Shown: positions 55,773 to 64,000 of the stretch, piece by piece
Numbering within the stretch: the stretch's first letter is position 1
Layout of the letters: every line of letters begins with the position of its first letter
Assembly: GCF_000745345.1 (NCBI RefSeq)
Contig: NZ_JQNR01000003.1
Span: 434,001-498,000, forward strand
DNA: 64,000 nucleotides
Source: Actinacidiphila yeochonensis CN732
GTDB taxonomy: Bacteria; Actinomycetota; Actinomycetes; Streptomycetales; Streptomycetaceae
Reading direction: 5' to 3'
Translations under genes and position numbers: made by a program
The notes under the pieces: model-generated
Seen by the model: only the letters and a program-made list of their open reading frames with translations
Database searches by the model: none
What the model was told of the DNA's origin: nothing

Positions 55773-57632
55773 ATGAGCCAGCACCTCACCGACGCGCCCG
55801 CCGCCCCCGCCCCCGCGCCCCTCCCGGCCGCGGCCGACGCGCCGCCACGCACCGCCGACGAGAGCGGCGACTGGTGGCGCGGCGCCGTCATCTACCAGGT
55901 GTACCCGCGCAGTTTCGCCGACGCGAACGGGGACGGCATGGGCGACCTGCCCGGGGTCACCTCGCGCCTGCCCTACCTGCGCGACCTCGGCGTGGACGCG
56001 GTGTGGGTGTCCCCCTTCTACGCCTCGCCGCAGGCGGACGCCGGGTACGACGTCGCCGACTACCGGGCCGTGGACCCGATGTTCGGCACCCTGGGCGACG
56101 CCGACGACCTCGTACGGACCGCGCACGGGCTGGGCCTGCGGGTGATCGTCGACGTGGTGCCCAACCACTGCTCGGACCGGCACGAGTGGTTCACCCGGGC
56201 GCTGCGCGAGGGCCCCGGCTCGCCGCTGCGGGACCGCTTCCACTTCCGCCCCGGCACCGGCGCGCAGGGCGAACTGCCCCCGAACGACTGGGAGTCGATC
56301 TTCGGCGGCCCGGCCTGGACCCGGACCACCGACCCGGACGGCACCCCGGGCGAGTGGTACCTGCACCTGTTCGCACCGGAGCAGCCCGACTTCGACTGGG
56401 ACCACCCGGCGGTGCGGGACGAGTTCCGCTCGGTGCTGCGCTTCTGGCTGGACCTGGGCGTGGACGGCTTCCGGATCGACGTGGCGCACGGCCTGGTGAA
56501 GGCCGCGGGACTGCCGGACGTCGGCCACGCCGGCCAGTTGGCGCTGCTCGGCAACGCGCCGATGCCGTACTTCGACCAGGACGGCGTGCACGAGGTCTAC
56601 CGCGGCTGGCGGCGCGTCCTCGACGAGTACGCGGACGGCCCGGGCGGGGCCCGGATCGGGGTGGCCGAGGCGTGGACGCCGACGGTCGAGCGGGCCGCGA
56701 TGTACCTGCGCCCCGACGAGCTGCACCAGGCGTTCAACTTCGAGTACCTGTCGGCGCCGTGGGACGCGGCGGTGCTGCGGGCGGTGGTGGACCGCTCGCT
56801 GTCGGCGATGGGCGCGGTGGGCGCCCCGGCGACGTGGGTGCTCTCCAACCACGACGTGACCCGGCACGCGACCCGGTTCGGCAACCCGCCCGGCGCGGGC
56901 ACGCAGCTGCGCGACCCGGGCGACCGGGAGCTGGGCCTGCGCAGGGCCCGGGCGGCCACGCTGCTGATGCTGGCGCTGCCCGGCTCGGCGTACCTGTACC
57001 AGGGCGAGGAGCTGGGCCTGCCCGACGTGACCGACCTGCCGGACGAGGCGCGCCAGGACCCGTCGTTCTTCCGCGCGGCCGGCCAGGACGGCTTCCGCGA
57101 CGGCTGCCGGGTGCCGATCCCGTGGTCGGGCTCCGCGGCGCCGTACGGGTTCGGGCCGGTGCCGGGCGGCCCGAGCTGGCTGCCGCAGCCGGCCGCGTGG
57201 GCCGGGCTCAGCGTCGAGGCGCAGACCGGCGACCCGTCCTCCACGCTGGAGCTGTACCGGGCGGCCCTGGCGCTGCGCCGCGCCCACCCGGCGCTGGGCG
57301 CGGCGCCCGGCCTGACCTGGCTGGACGCGCCCGAGGGCGTGCTGGCCTTCCGCCGGGACGCGCCGGGCGGGGGCCTCGTCTGCACGGTCAACCTCACGGC
57401 GGACGGGGTCGAGGTGGCGCGGCCGGGCCGGCTGCTGCTGTCCAGCGCGGGCCCGGTGGCGGACGCGGCGGGCACGGCGGGCACGACTGCCCCGGTGGAC
57501 ACAGCGGACGCGGCGAACACAGTGGCCGCAATGAGCGCAGGGAACGCGGGGACCGCAGGGGACACGGCCGAGGGCGGTTCCGCCGGAACGGTGCTGCTCG
57601 CGCCGGACACCGCGATCTGGTGGGCGATCTGA
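55773..57632 (+). CDS. aglA: GH13 alpha-glucosidase / oligo-1,6-glucosidase type
   Basis: A 619-residue cytoplasmic enzyme from ATG 55773 (AAGGGAA site). The GH13 conserved regions are intact: DVVPNH (D127, H132), GFRIDVAH with nucleophile D236, VAEAW with acid/base E299, and SNHD with H360-D361. The opening VIYQVYPRSFADANGDGMGD is typical of alpha-glucosidases. No signal peptide, so it hydrolyses imported oligosaccharides. The C-terminal beta domain carries an unusual Ala/Thr/Gly-rich insertion of about 35 residues at 568-605. It is the last gene of the uptake operon. The gene symbol is by analogy and substrate preference is not proven. Confidence 0.88.
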   Translation: MSQHLTDAPAAPAPAPLPAAADAPPRTADESGDWWRGAVIYQVYPRSFADANGDGMGDLPGVTSRLPYLRDLGVDAVWVSPFYASPQADAGYDVADYRAVDPMFGTLGDADDLVRTAHGLGLRVIVDVVPNHCSDRHEWFTRALREGPGSPLRDRFHFRPGTGAQGELPPNDWESIFGGPAWTRTTDPDGTPGEWYLHLFAPEQPDFDWDHPAVRDEFRSVLRFWLDLGVDGFRIDVAHGLVKAAGLPDVGHAGQLALLGNAPMPYFDQDGVHEVYRGWRRVLDEYADGPGGARIGVAEAWTPTVERAAMYLRPDELHQAFNFEYLSAPWDAAVLRAVVDRSLSAMGAVGAPATWVLSNHDVTRHATRFGNPPGAGTQLRDPGDRELGLRRARAATLLMLALPGSAYLYQGEELGLPDVTDLPDEARQDPSFFRAAGQDGFRDGCRVPIPWSGSAAPYGFGPVPGGPSWLPQPAAWAGLSVEAQTGDPSSTLELYRAALALRRAHPALGAAPGLTWLDAPEGVLAFRRDAPGGGLVCTVNLTADGVEVARPGRLLLSSAGPVADAAGTAGTTAPVDTADAANTVAAMSAGNAGTAGDTAEGGSAGTVLLAPDTAIWWAI

Positions 57633-57658
57633 CATGGCGGTGCTTCGTCGCCTAGCAT
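57629..57658 (+). promoter_or_regulatory. Promoter of the LacI-family gene overlapping the alpha-glucosidase stop
   Basis: CTGACA (57629-57634), an 18-base spacer and TAGCAT (57653-57658). The first hexamer contains the TGA stop of the preceding gene. The expected +1 falls at GTG 57667, eight bases past the -10, implying a leaderless transcript separate from the transport operon. Confidence 0.55.
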
Positions 57659-57666
57659 CCGGTGCT

Positions 57667-58719
57667 GTGACCGCGCGGCTCGCTGACATCGCAGCCCAGG
57701 CGGGGGTCAGCGAGGCGACGGTGAGCCGCGTGCTCAACGGCAAGCCTGGGGTCTCGGCGACCACCCGCGAGTCCGTGCTGGCCGCACTCGACGTGCTGGG
57801 CTACGAACGGCCGGTGCGGCTGCGGCAGCGCAGCGCCGGGCTGGTCGGGCTGATCACCCCCGAACTGGCCAACCCCATATTCCCGGCGATGGCGCAGGTC
57901 ATCGGCCAGGCACTGACCCGGCAGGGCTACACCCCGGTGCTGGCCACCCAGTCGCCCGGCGGCTCCACCGAGGACGAGCTGGTGGAGATGCTGGTGGAGC
58001 GCGGGGTGGCCGGCATCATCTTCGCCTCCGGCCTGCACGCGGACTCCACCGCCGACACCGGCCGGTACGCCCGGCTGCGCGGCCAGGGCGTGCCGTTCGT
58101 GCTGATCAACGGCTACTCCGACGCGATCGACGCGCCGTTCGTCTCGCCGGACGACCGGGCCGCGGTCCGGCTGGCCGTCACCCACCTGGCGGCGCAGGGG
58201 CACCGCCGGATCGGCCTGGCGGTCGGGCAGAAGCGTTTCGTCCCGGTGCAGCGCAAGGTCGAGGGCTTCCTCGCCTCGATGGGCGAGGTGCTCGGGGTGC
58301 CGGAGCCGGCGGCCCGGGAGCTGGTGCAGCACTCGCTGTACACACTGGAGGGCGGGCAGGCGGCGGCCGGCGCGCTGCTCGCGGCGGGCTGCACGGCGAT
58401 CGTGTGCGCGTCCGACATGATGGCGCTGGGCGCGATCCGGGCGGCCCGGCAGCGGGGGCTGTCGGTGCCGGCGCAGGTGTCGGTGGTCGGGTACGACGAC
58501 TCGCCGCTGATCGCCTTCACCGACCCGCCGCTGACCACCGTCCGGCAGCCGGTGCCGGCCATGTGCCAGGCGGCGGTGAACACCCTGCTGGAGGAGATCG
58601 GCGGCACGGCCGCCCCGCGCAGCGAGTTCGTCTTCATGCCGGAGCTGGTGGTGCGCGGCTCCACCGGCGCGGCCCCGGCCGCTCCCGACCCGGCCACGCC
58701 CCTGGGCGGCCGGGCGTAG
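57667..58719 (+). CDS. malR: LacI family transcriptional regulator (MalR-like)
   Basis: A 350-residue protein. GTG 57667 is preferred over ATG 57634 because it coincides with the predicted transcription start and begins directly with the HTH: ARLADIAAQAGVSEATVSRV at residues 3-22. The rest is a periplasmic-binding-like effector domain with the usual GLITPELANPIF and VVGYDDSPLIAFTDPPLTTV segments. It probably binds the CTTGC operator at 52090 and represses the uptake genes until sugar is present. The symbol is by analogy; in S. coelicolor, as I recall, the regulator gene lies next to malE instead. Confidence 0.88.
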   Translation: MTARLADIAAQAGVSEATVSRVLNGKPGVSATTRESVLAALDVLGYERPVRLRQRSAGLVGLITPELANPIFPAMAQVIGQALTRQGYTPVLATQSPGGSTEDELVEMLVERGVAGIIFASGLHADSTADTGRYARLRGQGVPFVLINGYSDAIDAPFVSPDDRAAVRLAVTHLAAQGHRRIGLAVGQKRFVPVQRKVEGFLASMGEVLGVPEPAARELVQHSLYTLEGGQAAAGALLAAGCTAIVCASDMMALGAIRAARQRGLSVPAQVSVVGYDDSPLIAFTDPPLTTVRQPVPAMCQAAVNTLLEEIGGTAAPRSEFVFMPELVVRGSTGAAPAAPDPATPLGGRA

Positions 58720-58782
58720 CGGACCCGACACGCGGGGTGGCCGTCGGGGCGGTCGTGCCGCTGCCGGAGCGGGTGGCTCTGG

Positions 58783-58788
58783 CAGACT
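58783..58788 (+). promoter_or_regulatory. Candidate -10 for a leaderless PAP2-gene transcript
   Basis: CAGACT, close to the frequent actinomycete TAGACT, ends eight bases before ATG 58797. No ribosome-binding site precedes this ATG and the -35 is unclear. Confidence 0.35.
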
Positions 58789-58796
58789 GGTGTCCT

Positions 58797-59723
58797 ATGG
58801 GGGAACCGACCTCGAAGACGATGCACGGCACCCAGCAGGCGGGCGCGGGCTCCTCCGGGGCCGCGGGGCCCACCGGGGCCACGCGGGCCGACGCCGCCTC
58901 CGGTTCCGCCTTCTCGCCGCAGGCGCTGCTGCGGAGGCTGCGCACGCCCCGCCCGCCCCGGCTGTGGTTCGAGATCGTGCTCATCGGGTTCAGCTACTGG
59001 CTCTACTCGCTGATCCGCAACGCGGTACCGGAGCAGCGGGAGACCGCGCTGCGGCACGCACGGGACGTCTGGCGCCTGGAGCGGGCCCTCGGTCTGGGCG
59101 TCGAACACTCCGTCAACCACGCGATCAACCACGTGACATGGCTGATCGTCGGCATGAACTACTACTACGCCACCCTGCACTTCGTCATCACCATCGCGGT
59201 CCTGGTGTGGCTGTACCTCTGCCACCCGAAGCGGTACGCGGCGCCCCGGCTGGCGCTGTTCGTGACGACCTGGCTGGCGCTGATCGGCTTCTGGGCGTTC
59301 CCGCTGGCGCCGCCTCGACTGATGACCGGCGGCGGCTTCGTCGACACCGTGCAGGTGCACCACACCTGGGGCTCGCTCTCCTCGGGCGACCTCTCCCAGG
59401 TGTCGAACCAGTACGCGGCCATGCCGTCCATGCACATCGGCTGGTCGCTGTGGTGCGCCTTCACCGTCATCTCGCTGTCCGGACGGCTGTGGGTGCGGGT
59501 ACTCGCGGGCGCCTACCCGGCCGTCACGCTCGTCGTGATCGTCGCCACCGGCAACCACTTCTGGGCCGACGCGGTGGGCGGCGCGGTCTGCCTGGCCGCC
59601 GGCTACGGCGCGGTGTACCTGCTGTACGGGCGGTGGGCCTACCGGCTGCCTGCGGACGTACCCGCCCTCGACGGCTCCCGCCGCTCCCGGCGCTCCCGCC
59701 CTTCCCGCGGTGCCGGGGCCTGA
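58797..59723 (+). CDS. PAP2 superfamily membrane phosphatase (AUR1/inositol phosphorylceramide synthase-like)
   Basis: A 308-residue protein from ATG 58797. After a 45-residue disordered, Gly/Ala-rich N-terminus there are about six transmembrane helices. The phosphatase motif C2 reads AMPSMH (P210-H213). Motif C3 is reduced to GNHFWAD, with H254 and D258 of the HxxxD pair, and the classical KxxxxxxRP motif is not evident. The PSMH variant is found in the AUR1-like branch, which acts on phosphoinositol or lipid phosphates. It is probably transcribed alone and converges on glnE. Confidence 0.82.
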   Translation: MGEPTSKTMHGTQQAGAGSSGAAGPTGATRADAASGSAFSPQALLRRLRTPRPPRLWFEIVLIGFSYWLYSLIRNAVPEQRETALRHARDVWRLERALGLGVEHSVNHAINHVTWLIVGMNYYYATLHFVITIAVLVWLYLCHPKRYAAPRLALFVTTWLALIGFWAFPLAPPRLMTGGGFVDTVQVHHTWGSLSSGDLSQVSNQYAAMPSMHIGWSLWCAFTVISLSGRLWVRVLAGAYPAVTLVVIVATGNHFWADAVGGAVCLAAGYGAVYLLYGRWAYRLPADVPALDGSRRSRRSRPSRGAGA

Positions 59724-59736
59724 GCCGTCGGTCCGC

Positions 59737-59781
59737 TGACGGCCGACGGCCCGCCCCCCTGCGCGCCGCCGTCGGCTGTCA
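59737..59781. terminator. Bidirectional hairpin between convergent PAP2 and glnE genes
   Basis: The arm at 59737-59750 (TGACGGCCGACGGC) pairs with 59768-59781 (GCCGTCGGCTGTCA) with one mismatch across a 17-base loop. It ends just before the glnE stop codon, a position that suits termination from both sides. Confidence 0.55.
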
Positions 59782-59785
59782 CGCG

Positions 59786-62700
59786 TCAGTTCTCGTAGAA
59801 GAGCCGTTCGACGACGGCGCGGGCCCGGCGGGTGGTGCGCCGGTAGTCCTCCAGCATGTCCCCGACGTGGCCGGGCGGGTGGCCCAGGTAGCGGGCGACG
59901 GCGGCCAGCTCGCGGCCGTCGCCGGGGAAGGTGTCGCCGGGCCGGCCGCGGACCAGCATCACGGCGTTGCGCACCCTCGTGGCGAGCACCCACGCCACGT
60001 CCAGCACCTCCGCGTCCTCGGCGGTGACCAGGCCCTCGGCGCGGGCGGCGGCCAGCGCCTGGCGGGTGCCGGTGGTGCGCAGCGACGGCAGCCGGGCGGC
60101 GTGCTGGAGCTGGAGGAGCTGCACCGTCCACTCGACGTCGGACAGTCCGCCGCGGCCCAGCTTGGTGTGGGTGGTGGGGTCGGCGCCGCGCGGCAGCCGC
60201 TCGGACTCCATCCGGGCCTTGAGCCGGCGGATCTCGCGGACCGCGTCGTCGTGCAGCCCGTCGTCGGGGTAGCGCAGCGGGTCGACGAGGGCGGTGAAGC
60301 GGGCGCCGAGGTCGGCGTCGCCGGCCACCGGCCGGGCCCGCAGCAGCGCCTGGCTCTCCCACCCCAGCGACCAGCGGCGGTAGTACGCCCCGTACGAGGC
60401 CAGGGTGCGGGCGAGCGGGCCGCTCTTGCCCTCCGGGCGCAGGCCGGCGTCGACCAGCAGCGGCGGGTCGGCGGTGGGGATCTGGAGCAGCCGGCGCAGC
60501 TCGTCGGCGACGGCGAGGGCGGCGCGGGTGGCCTCGGCCGGGTCGGCGTCCTCGCGCGGGTCGTGGACGAAGAGGACGTCCGCGTCGGAGCCGTAGCCGA
60601 GTTCGCCGCCGCCGAAGCGGCCCATGCCGATCACGGCGAACCGGGTGGGCAGCGGCCGGGCGTCGTTGCCGGTGACGACGTTGACCGCGGCCCGCAGGGC
60701 GCCGGCGACGGTCGCGGCGGTCACCGCGGACACCGCGGCGCCGACCCGGTCGACCAGGGCGCCCTGGTCGGCTGAGGCGCCGGTGCCGGCGGGCTCGGCG
60801 GGGCCGGTGCCGCCGGCGGGCACCGGTTCCTCGGCGTCGTCCCCGTAGGCGCCGATGATGTCGCCCGCGGCGGTGCGGAACAGTTCTCGGCGGCGCACCC
60901 CGCGCACGGCGGCGATGGCCTGCTCGGGGGTGTCGGCCCGGCCGGCGGCGGCCAGCACCTCCTGCTCCAGCGCGGCCTGCTCCCGCGGCACCAGGCCGTC
61001 GGCGGAGCCGAGCAGCGCGACCGCCTCGGGGGCGCGCAGCAGCAGGTCGGGGGCGAGCCGGCCGGAGGAGAGCACCCGGGCGAGCCGCTGCGCGGTGGCG
61101 CCCTCGTCCCGCAGCAGCCGCAGGTACCAGGGGGTCTTGCCGAGCGCCTCGGAGACCTGGCGGAAGCCGAGCAGCCCCGCGTCGGGGTCGGCGGAGTCGG
61201 CGAACCAGCCGAGCAGCACCGGCAGCAGGGTGCGCTGGATGGCGGCCGCGCGGCTGACGCCGCTGGCCAGGGCCTCCAGGTGGCGCATGGCGGCGGCCGG
61301 GTCGTCGTAGCCGAGGGCCAGCAGCCGCTCCCGGGCGGCGCCGGTGCTCAGCCGGCTCTCGTCGGTGTCCAGTTGGGCGACGGCGTCGAGCAGCGGCCGG
61401 TAGAAGAGCTTCTCGTGCAGCCGCCGCACCTCGCGGGCGTGCCGCCGCCACTCCCGGTTCAGGGTCTCCACCGGTTCCAGTCGGAACCCCAGGCCCCGGC
61501 CGAGCCGGCGCAGGCCGGCCTGGTCGTCGGGGACCAGGTGGGTGCGGCGCAGCCGGTAGAGCTGGATGCGGTGCTCCATCAGCCGCAGGAAGCGGTAGGC
61601 GGCGTCCAGGGCGGCGGCGTCGGCCCGGCCGACGTAGCCGCCGGCGGCCAGCTCGGCGAGCGCGGTCAGGGTGGTGGGGCTGCGCAGCGTGCGGTCGCTG
61701 CGGCCGTGCACGAGCTGGAGGAGCTGGACGGCGAACTCGACGTCCCGCAGGCCGCCGGGGCCGAGCTTGAGCTCGCGCTCGACATGGGCGGCGGGGATGC
61801 CGTCCACGACGCGGCGGCGCATCTGCTGCACGTCGGCGACGAAGTGCTCGCGCTCGGCGGCCTGCCACACCATCGGGCCGATGGCCGCCAGGTACGCGGC
61901 GCCCAGGTCGGGGTCGCCGGCCATCGGGCGGGCCTTGAGCAGCGCCTGGAACTCCCAGGTCTTGGCCCAGCGCCGGTAGTAGGCCAGGTGGCTGGCGAGC
62001 GTCCGTACCAGGGGGCCGTTCTTGCCCTCGGGGCGGAGGTTGGCGTCGACCTGCCAGATCGTGCCCTCGACGGTGGTGTCGGAGCAGATCCGCATCATGC
62101 GGGCGGCGAGCCGGGTGGCGGCCTGGACGGCTCTGGTCTCGTCGCCCCCGTTGCCGTTGGGGGCGCCGGTGCCGGTGCCGGTTGAGGTACCTGTTGCGGT
62201 GCCGGCTCCGGTGCCGGGGCTCTCGGCGGGCGCGGGGCTCTCGGGGCGGTCCGGCGGCTCGGCGACGAAGATGACGTCGACGTCCGAGACGTAGTTCAGC
62301 TCCCGGCCGCCGCACTTGCCCATGCCGATGACGGCGAGCCGGCACGCGGCGGCGTCCTCCGGCTGCTCGGCGGAGGCCATGGCCAGGGCAGCGCGCAGCG
62401 TGGCGGTGGCGAGGTCGGCCAACTCGGCCGCGGTCCGCACCAGGTCGCTGGTGCCGCACACGTCGCGGGCGGCGATGCCGAGCAGGCAGCGCCGGTAGGC
62501 CGTCCGCAGCGCGTCCGGGTCGGGGGCCGGGGCCAGCCGGGCCTCGAACTCGGCGACGCCCGGGTGCAGGTCGGACGCCTCGTAGGTGACCAGGGCGTGC
62601 CAGTCGCCGGGGTGCCGGGCGAGGTGGTCGCCCAGCGCCTCGGAGGCACCGAGCACCCCCAGCAGCCGGTCCCGCAGCGGTTTGGCGCTGGTCAGGGTGT

Positions 62701-62923
62701 CCAGCAGGGTGCGCCGCTCGGCCAGCTCCAGCGCCTCGGCCAGCCGCACCAGCGCCAGCAGCGCCTGGTCGGGGTCGGCGGTGGCGCCCAGCCCCTCCAT
62801 CAGGACGGGGTCGCTGCGGACGGAGGCGAGGGCGTCGGAGTCCAGCAGCCGCTCGGCGGCCCCGGGGTCGGTGAAGCCGTGCCGCAGCAGCCGGGTGTAC
62901 GTACTGCCGCGTCGCCCCTGCAT
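59786..62923 (-). CDS. glnE: Bifunctional glutamine synthetase adenylyltransferase/deadenylase
   Basis: A 1,045-residue protein from ATG 62923, chosen because GGGAGG lies just upstream; a TTG at 62953 is less likely. It has two nucleotidyltransferase domains, each followed by a helical regulatory region. The N-terminal deadenylase centre is IGMGKCGGRELNYVSDVDV at about 198-216, and the C-terminal adenylase centre is IGMGRFGGGELGYGSDADV. It adds AMP to, or removes it from, glutamine synthetase I (GlnA, not in this window) in response to nitrogen state; GSII is not its target. A Gly/Thr-rich microsatellite-like insertion (about 225-260) lies just after the first catalytic motif. Confidence 0.96.
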   Translation of the reverse strand: MQGRRGSTYTRLLRHGFTDPGAAERLLDSDALASVRSDPVLMEGLGATADPDQALLALVRLAEALELAERRTLLDTLTSAKPLRDRLLGVLGASEALGDHLARHPGDWHALVTYEASDLHPGVAEFEARLAPAPDPDALRTAYRRCLLGIAARDVCGTSDLVRTAAELADLATATLRAALAMASAEQPEDAAACRLAVIGMGKCGGRELNYVSDVDVIFVAEPPDRPESPAPAESPGTGAGTATGTSTGTGTGAPNGNGGDETRAVQAATRLAARMMRICSDTTVEGTIWQVDANLRPEGKNGPLVRTLASHLAYYRRWAKTWEFQALLKARPMAGDPDLGAAYLAAIGPMVWQAAEREHFVADVQQMRRRVVDGIPAAHVERELKLGPGGLRDVEFAVQLLQLVHGRSDRTLRSPTTLTALAELAAGGYVGRADAAALDAAYRFLRLMEHRIQLYRLRRTHLVPDDQAGLRRLGRGLGFRLEPVETLNREWRRHAREVRRLHEKLFYRPLLDAVAQLDTDESRLSTGAARERLLALGYDDPAAAMRHLEALASGVSRAAAIQRTLLPVLLGWFADSADPDAGLLGFRQVSEALGKTPWYLRLLRDEGATAQRLARVLSSGRLAPDLLLRAPEAVALLGSADGLVPREQAALEQEVLAAAGRADTPEQAIAAVRGVRRRELFRTAAGDIIGAYGDDAEEPVPAGGTGPAEPAGTGASADQGALVDRVGAAVSAVTAATVAGALRAAVNVVTGNDARPLPTRFAVIGMGRFGGGELGYGSDADVLFVHDPREDADPAEATRAALAVADELRRLLQIPTADPPLLVDAGLRPEGKSGPLARTLASYGAYYRRWSLGWESQALLRARPVAGDADLGARFTALVDPLRYPDDGLHDDAVREIRRLKARMESERLPRGADPTTHTKLGRGGLSDVEWTVQLLQLQHAARLPSLRTTGTRQALAAARAEGLVTAEDAEVLDVAWVLATRVRNAVMLVRGRPGDTFPGDGRELAAVARYLGHPPGHVGDMLEDYRRTTRRARAVVERLFYEN

Positions 62924-63088
62924 CCGCCCTCCCGCGGGTTGGCCCACACGCAACGGCGCCCTGGCGGGCCGCCCGGGTCGAGCATAGGCCCTGCTCGCGG
63001 CGGCGGACCGGTCGAGATCCCGCCTGTCCCGTGGCGTGGGCCGCCGTAGCAGACGGCGGGCCCGGGGCCTACGGGCTCCGGCGCGGGC

Positions 63089-63784
63089 CTACGGCTCCGT
63101 GGCTGGTCCGGGCGGTCCGGGCGGGCCCGGCGGGGGCGGCGGCGCGGGTGTGGCGGGGACGAGCCGGGCGCCCTCGGCCCGCCAGTGGCCGGCGGCGCCG
63201 GGGCAGCCTGCGAGGTACCCGGCGACCTCGGCCGCGTCCCAGAGTCCCGCCTCCCGCAGGCCCGCCGCGAGGTGGTCCAGGTATCCGGCCGTGGGGACCG
63301 TCCAGGGGACGTCGGCCATGGACCAGGGCGCGGTGAAGGTCAGCAGCGGCAGCCCGTCGAGGGCGCCGAAGCGCAGCAGCGTCTGGTAGCGGCCGGGCCC
63401 GAGCCGCTGCCGACCGGTGCGCAGCAGCGGCGTGAGGTCGACATCGGCGCCGGGCCGGCCGTACATCTCCTGGGCGGCGATGTCGGCGAACTGCCCGAGC
63501 GTCACCAGGTGGGCGCGGGCCAGCACCCGCCCGCGCGCGGCCGGGTCGTAGAAGGCGCGGCCGCCGCCCCACACCGGCGAGTGGGTCGCGAAGTACACCG
63601 CGCCCGGCGGCTCCAGCGGCACCGACCGGGCGGGCGGGGTGGTGTCCCGGCACCCGGGGTGGTCGCGGGAGGCACCGGGCAGCCGCCCGCCCGCGATGTA
63701 GCGGGCGAGCCGCTCGCTGTGGGTGTTCGACCCGTAGGCGACGTACCACACCGGCCGCCCGTCCTGCCCGTCCCGCGTCTCCAC
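63089..63784 (-). CDS. GGCT-fold (gamma-glutamylcyclotransferase-like) protein
   Basis: A 231-residue protein. The start is placed at GTG 63784, just ahead of the conserved VWYVAYGSN strand (residues 12-20). The upstream open frame is low complexity and lacks conservation. YGSN at 17-20 is the substrate-anchoring loop of the GGCT fold, followed by AVYFATHSPVWGGGRAFYDP. Such actinobacterial proteins are sometimes mis-annotated as histone deacetylases. I do not see a secure catalytic glutamate, so cyclotransferase activity is unproven. The C-terminus is a Pro-rich tail. Confidence 0.75.
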   Translation of the reverse strand: METRDGQDGRPVWYVAYGSNTHSERLARYIAGGRLPGASRDHPGCRDTTPPARSVPLEPPGAVYFATHSPVWGGGRAFYDPAARGRVLARAHLVTLGQFADIAAQEMYGRPGADVDLTPLLRTGRQRLGPGRYQTLLRFGALDGLPLLTFTAPWSMADVPWTVPTAGYLDHLAAGLREAGLWDAAEVAGYLAGCPGAAGHWRAEGARLVPATPAPPPPPGPPGPPGPATEP

Positions 63785-63956
63785 CCGGCCATTGTGGCCC
63801 CGCCCGGGGCGCCCGTCCCCCCTGCCGCCCCTCCCGGTACGGGTCGGCGCTGCTGCATTGGAGTGGCAGGGGTGGACCGCCGGGGCGATGGTGGGAAGAG
63901 CCCGCGTTTCCCCTGCGCGGCCACCCTGCGAACCCTGCGAGGAAGGGGCCAGCCCT

Positions 63957-64000
63957 ATGACCACCCCGGAGAAGCCCAGCACGTCCCACTCGAAGACCGC
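63957..64000 (+). CDS. Start of an unidentified gene, cut by the window edge
   Basis: ATG 63957 follows a GGAAGGGG ribosome-binding site by about 8 bases. Only MTTPEKPSTSHSKT is visible, a polar and probably disordered N-terminus, so the product cannot be identified. Confidence 0.55.
   Translation, partial: MTTPEKPSTSHSKT

Overview
The window is about 64 kb of very GC-rich DNA with short intergenic gaps, frequent GTG starts and several apparently leaderless promoters. It carries glnII, glnE and sugar-ABC/LacI-type genes typical of a high-GC actinomycete, most likely Streptomyces or a close relative. No rRNA, tRNA, CRISPR array, insertion sequence or phage gene was recognised.

Left third (1-30.5 kb): a nonribosomal peptide gene cluster, all on the minus strand. 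Transcription order is an ABC exporter with an HMA-like N-terminal domain (27464-29782), one giant NRPS gene (3184-27358), MbtH protein, cytochrome P450, SRPBCC-fold protein and a 62-residue protein. A DUF5132-type small membrane protein lies upstream of the exporter (30132-30491), and a truncated paralogue sits at the left edge (1-159). The NRPS reads as seven C-A-T modules plus a thioesterase, with an N-methyltransferase inside the sixth adenylation domain, about 8,058 residues. It is broken twice by single-base shortfalls in C runs (9183-9186 and 21041-21044), probably sequencing errors. Predicted order: acyl/X1 - Thr - X3 - Pro - Phe-like - N-methyl-aromatic - Val-like. With a P450 alongside, this matches the ring of Ahp-cyclodepsipeptides (cyanopeptolin, crocapeptin and streptopeptolin type serine-protease inhibitors). 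There the prolyl residue is oxidised to 3-amino-6-hydroxy-2-piperidone and the Thr hydroxyl closes the lactone.

Middle (30.9-47.5 kb): cell-surface and accessory genes. A membrane-anchored polysaccharide-deacetylase-like protein is divergent from a class A penicillin-binding protein whose three transpeptidase motifs are all degenerate. A compact three-gene operon follows (HEPN-like protein, MinD/ParA-like ATPase, second P-loop NTPase) that I cannot match to a named system and that resembles a conflict or defence module. Then come an Fpg/Nei-type DNA glycosylase, a membrane-tethered P-loop/TPR protein, a membrane-anchored class A beta-lactamase-like protein, an HTH/Clp-N pair and three small-molecule redox or isomerase genes.

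Right third (47.6-64 kb): nitrogen and carbon housekeeping. glnII has GlnR-like half-sites upstream and strong terminators downstream. A sigma-like/transmembrane fusion and a GNAT follow. A maltose-type uptake operon (binding protein, two permeases, GH13 alpha-glucosidase) has no ATPase gene of its own, and a LacI-family regulator follows it. Then come a PAP2-family membrane phosphatase, glnE (GlnII and GlnE act on the same nitrogen-assimilation step), a GGCT-fold protein and the first codons of one more gene.
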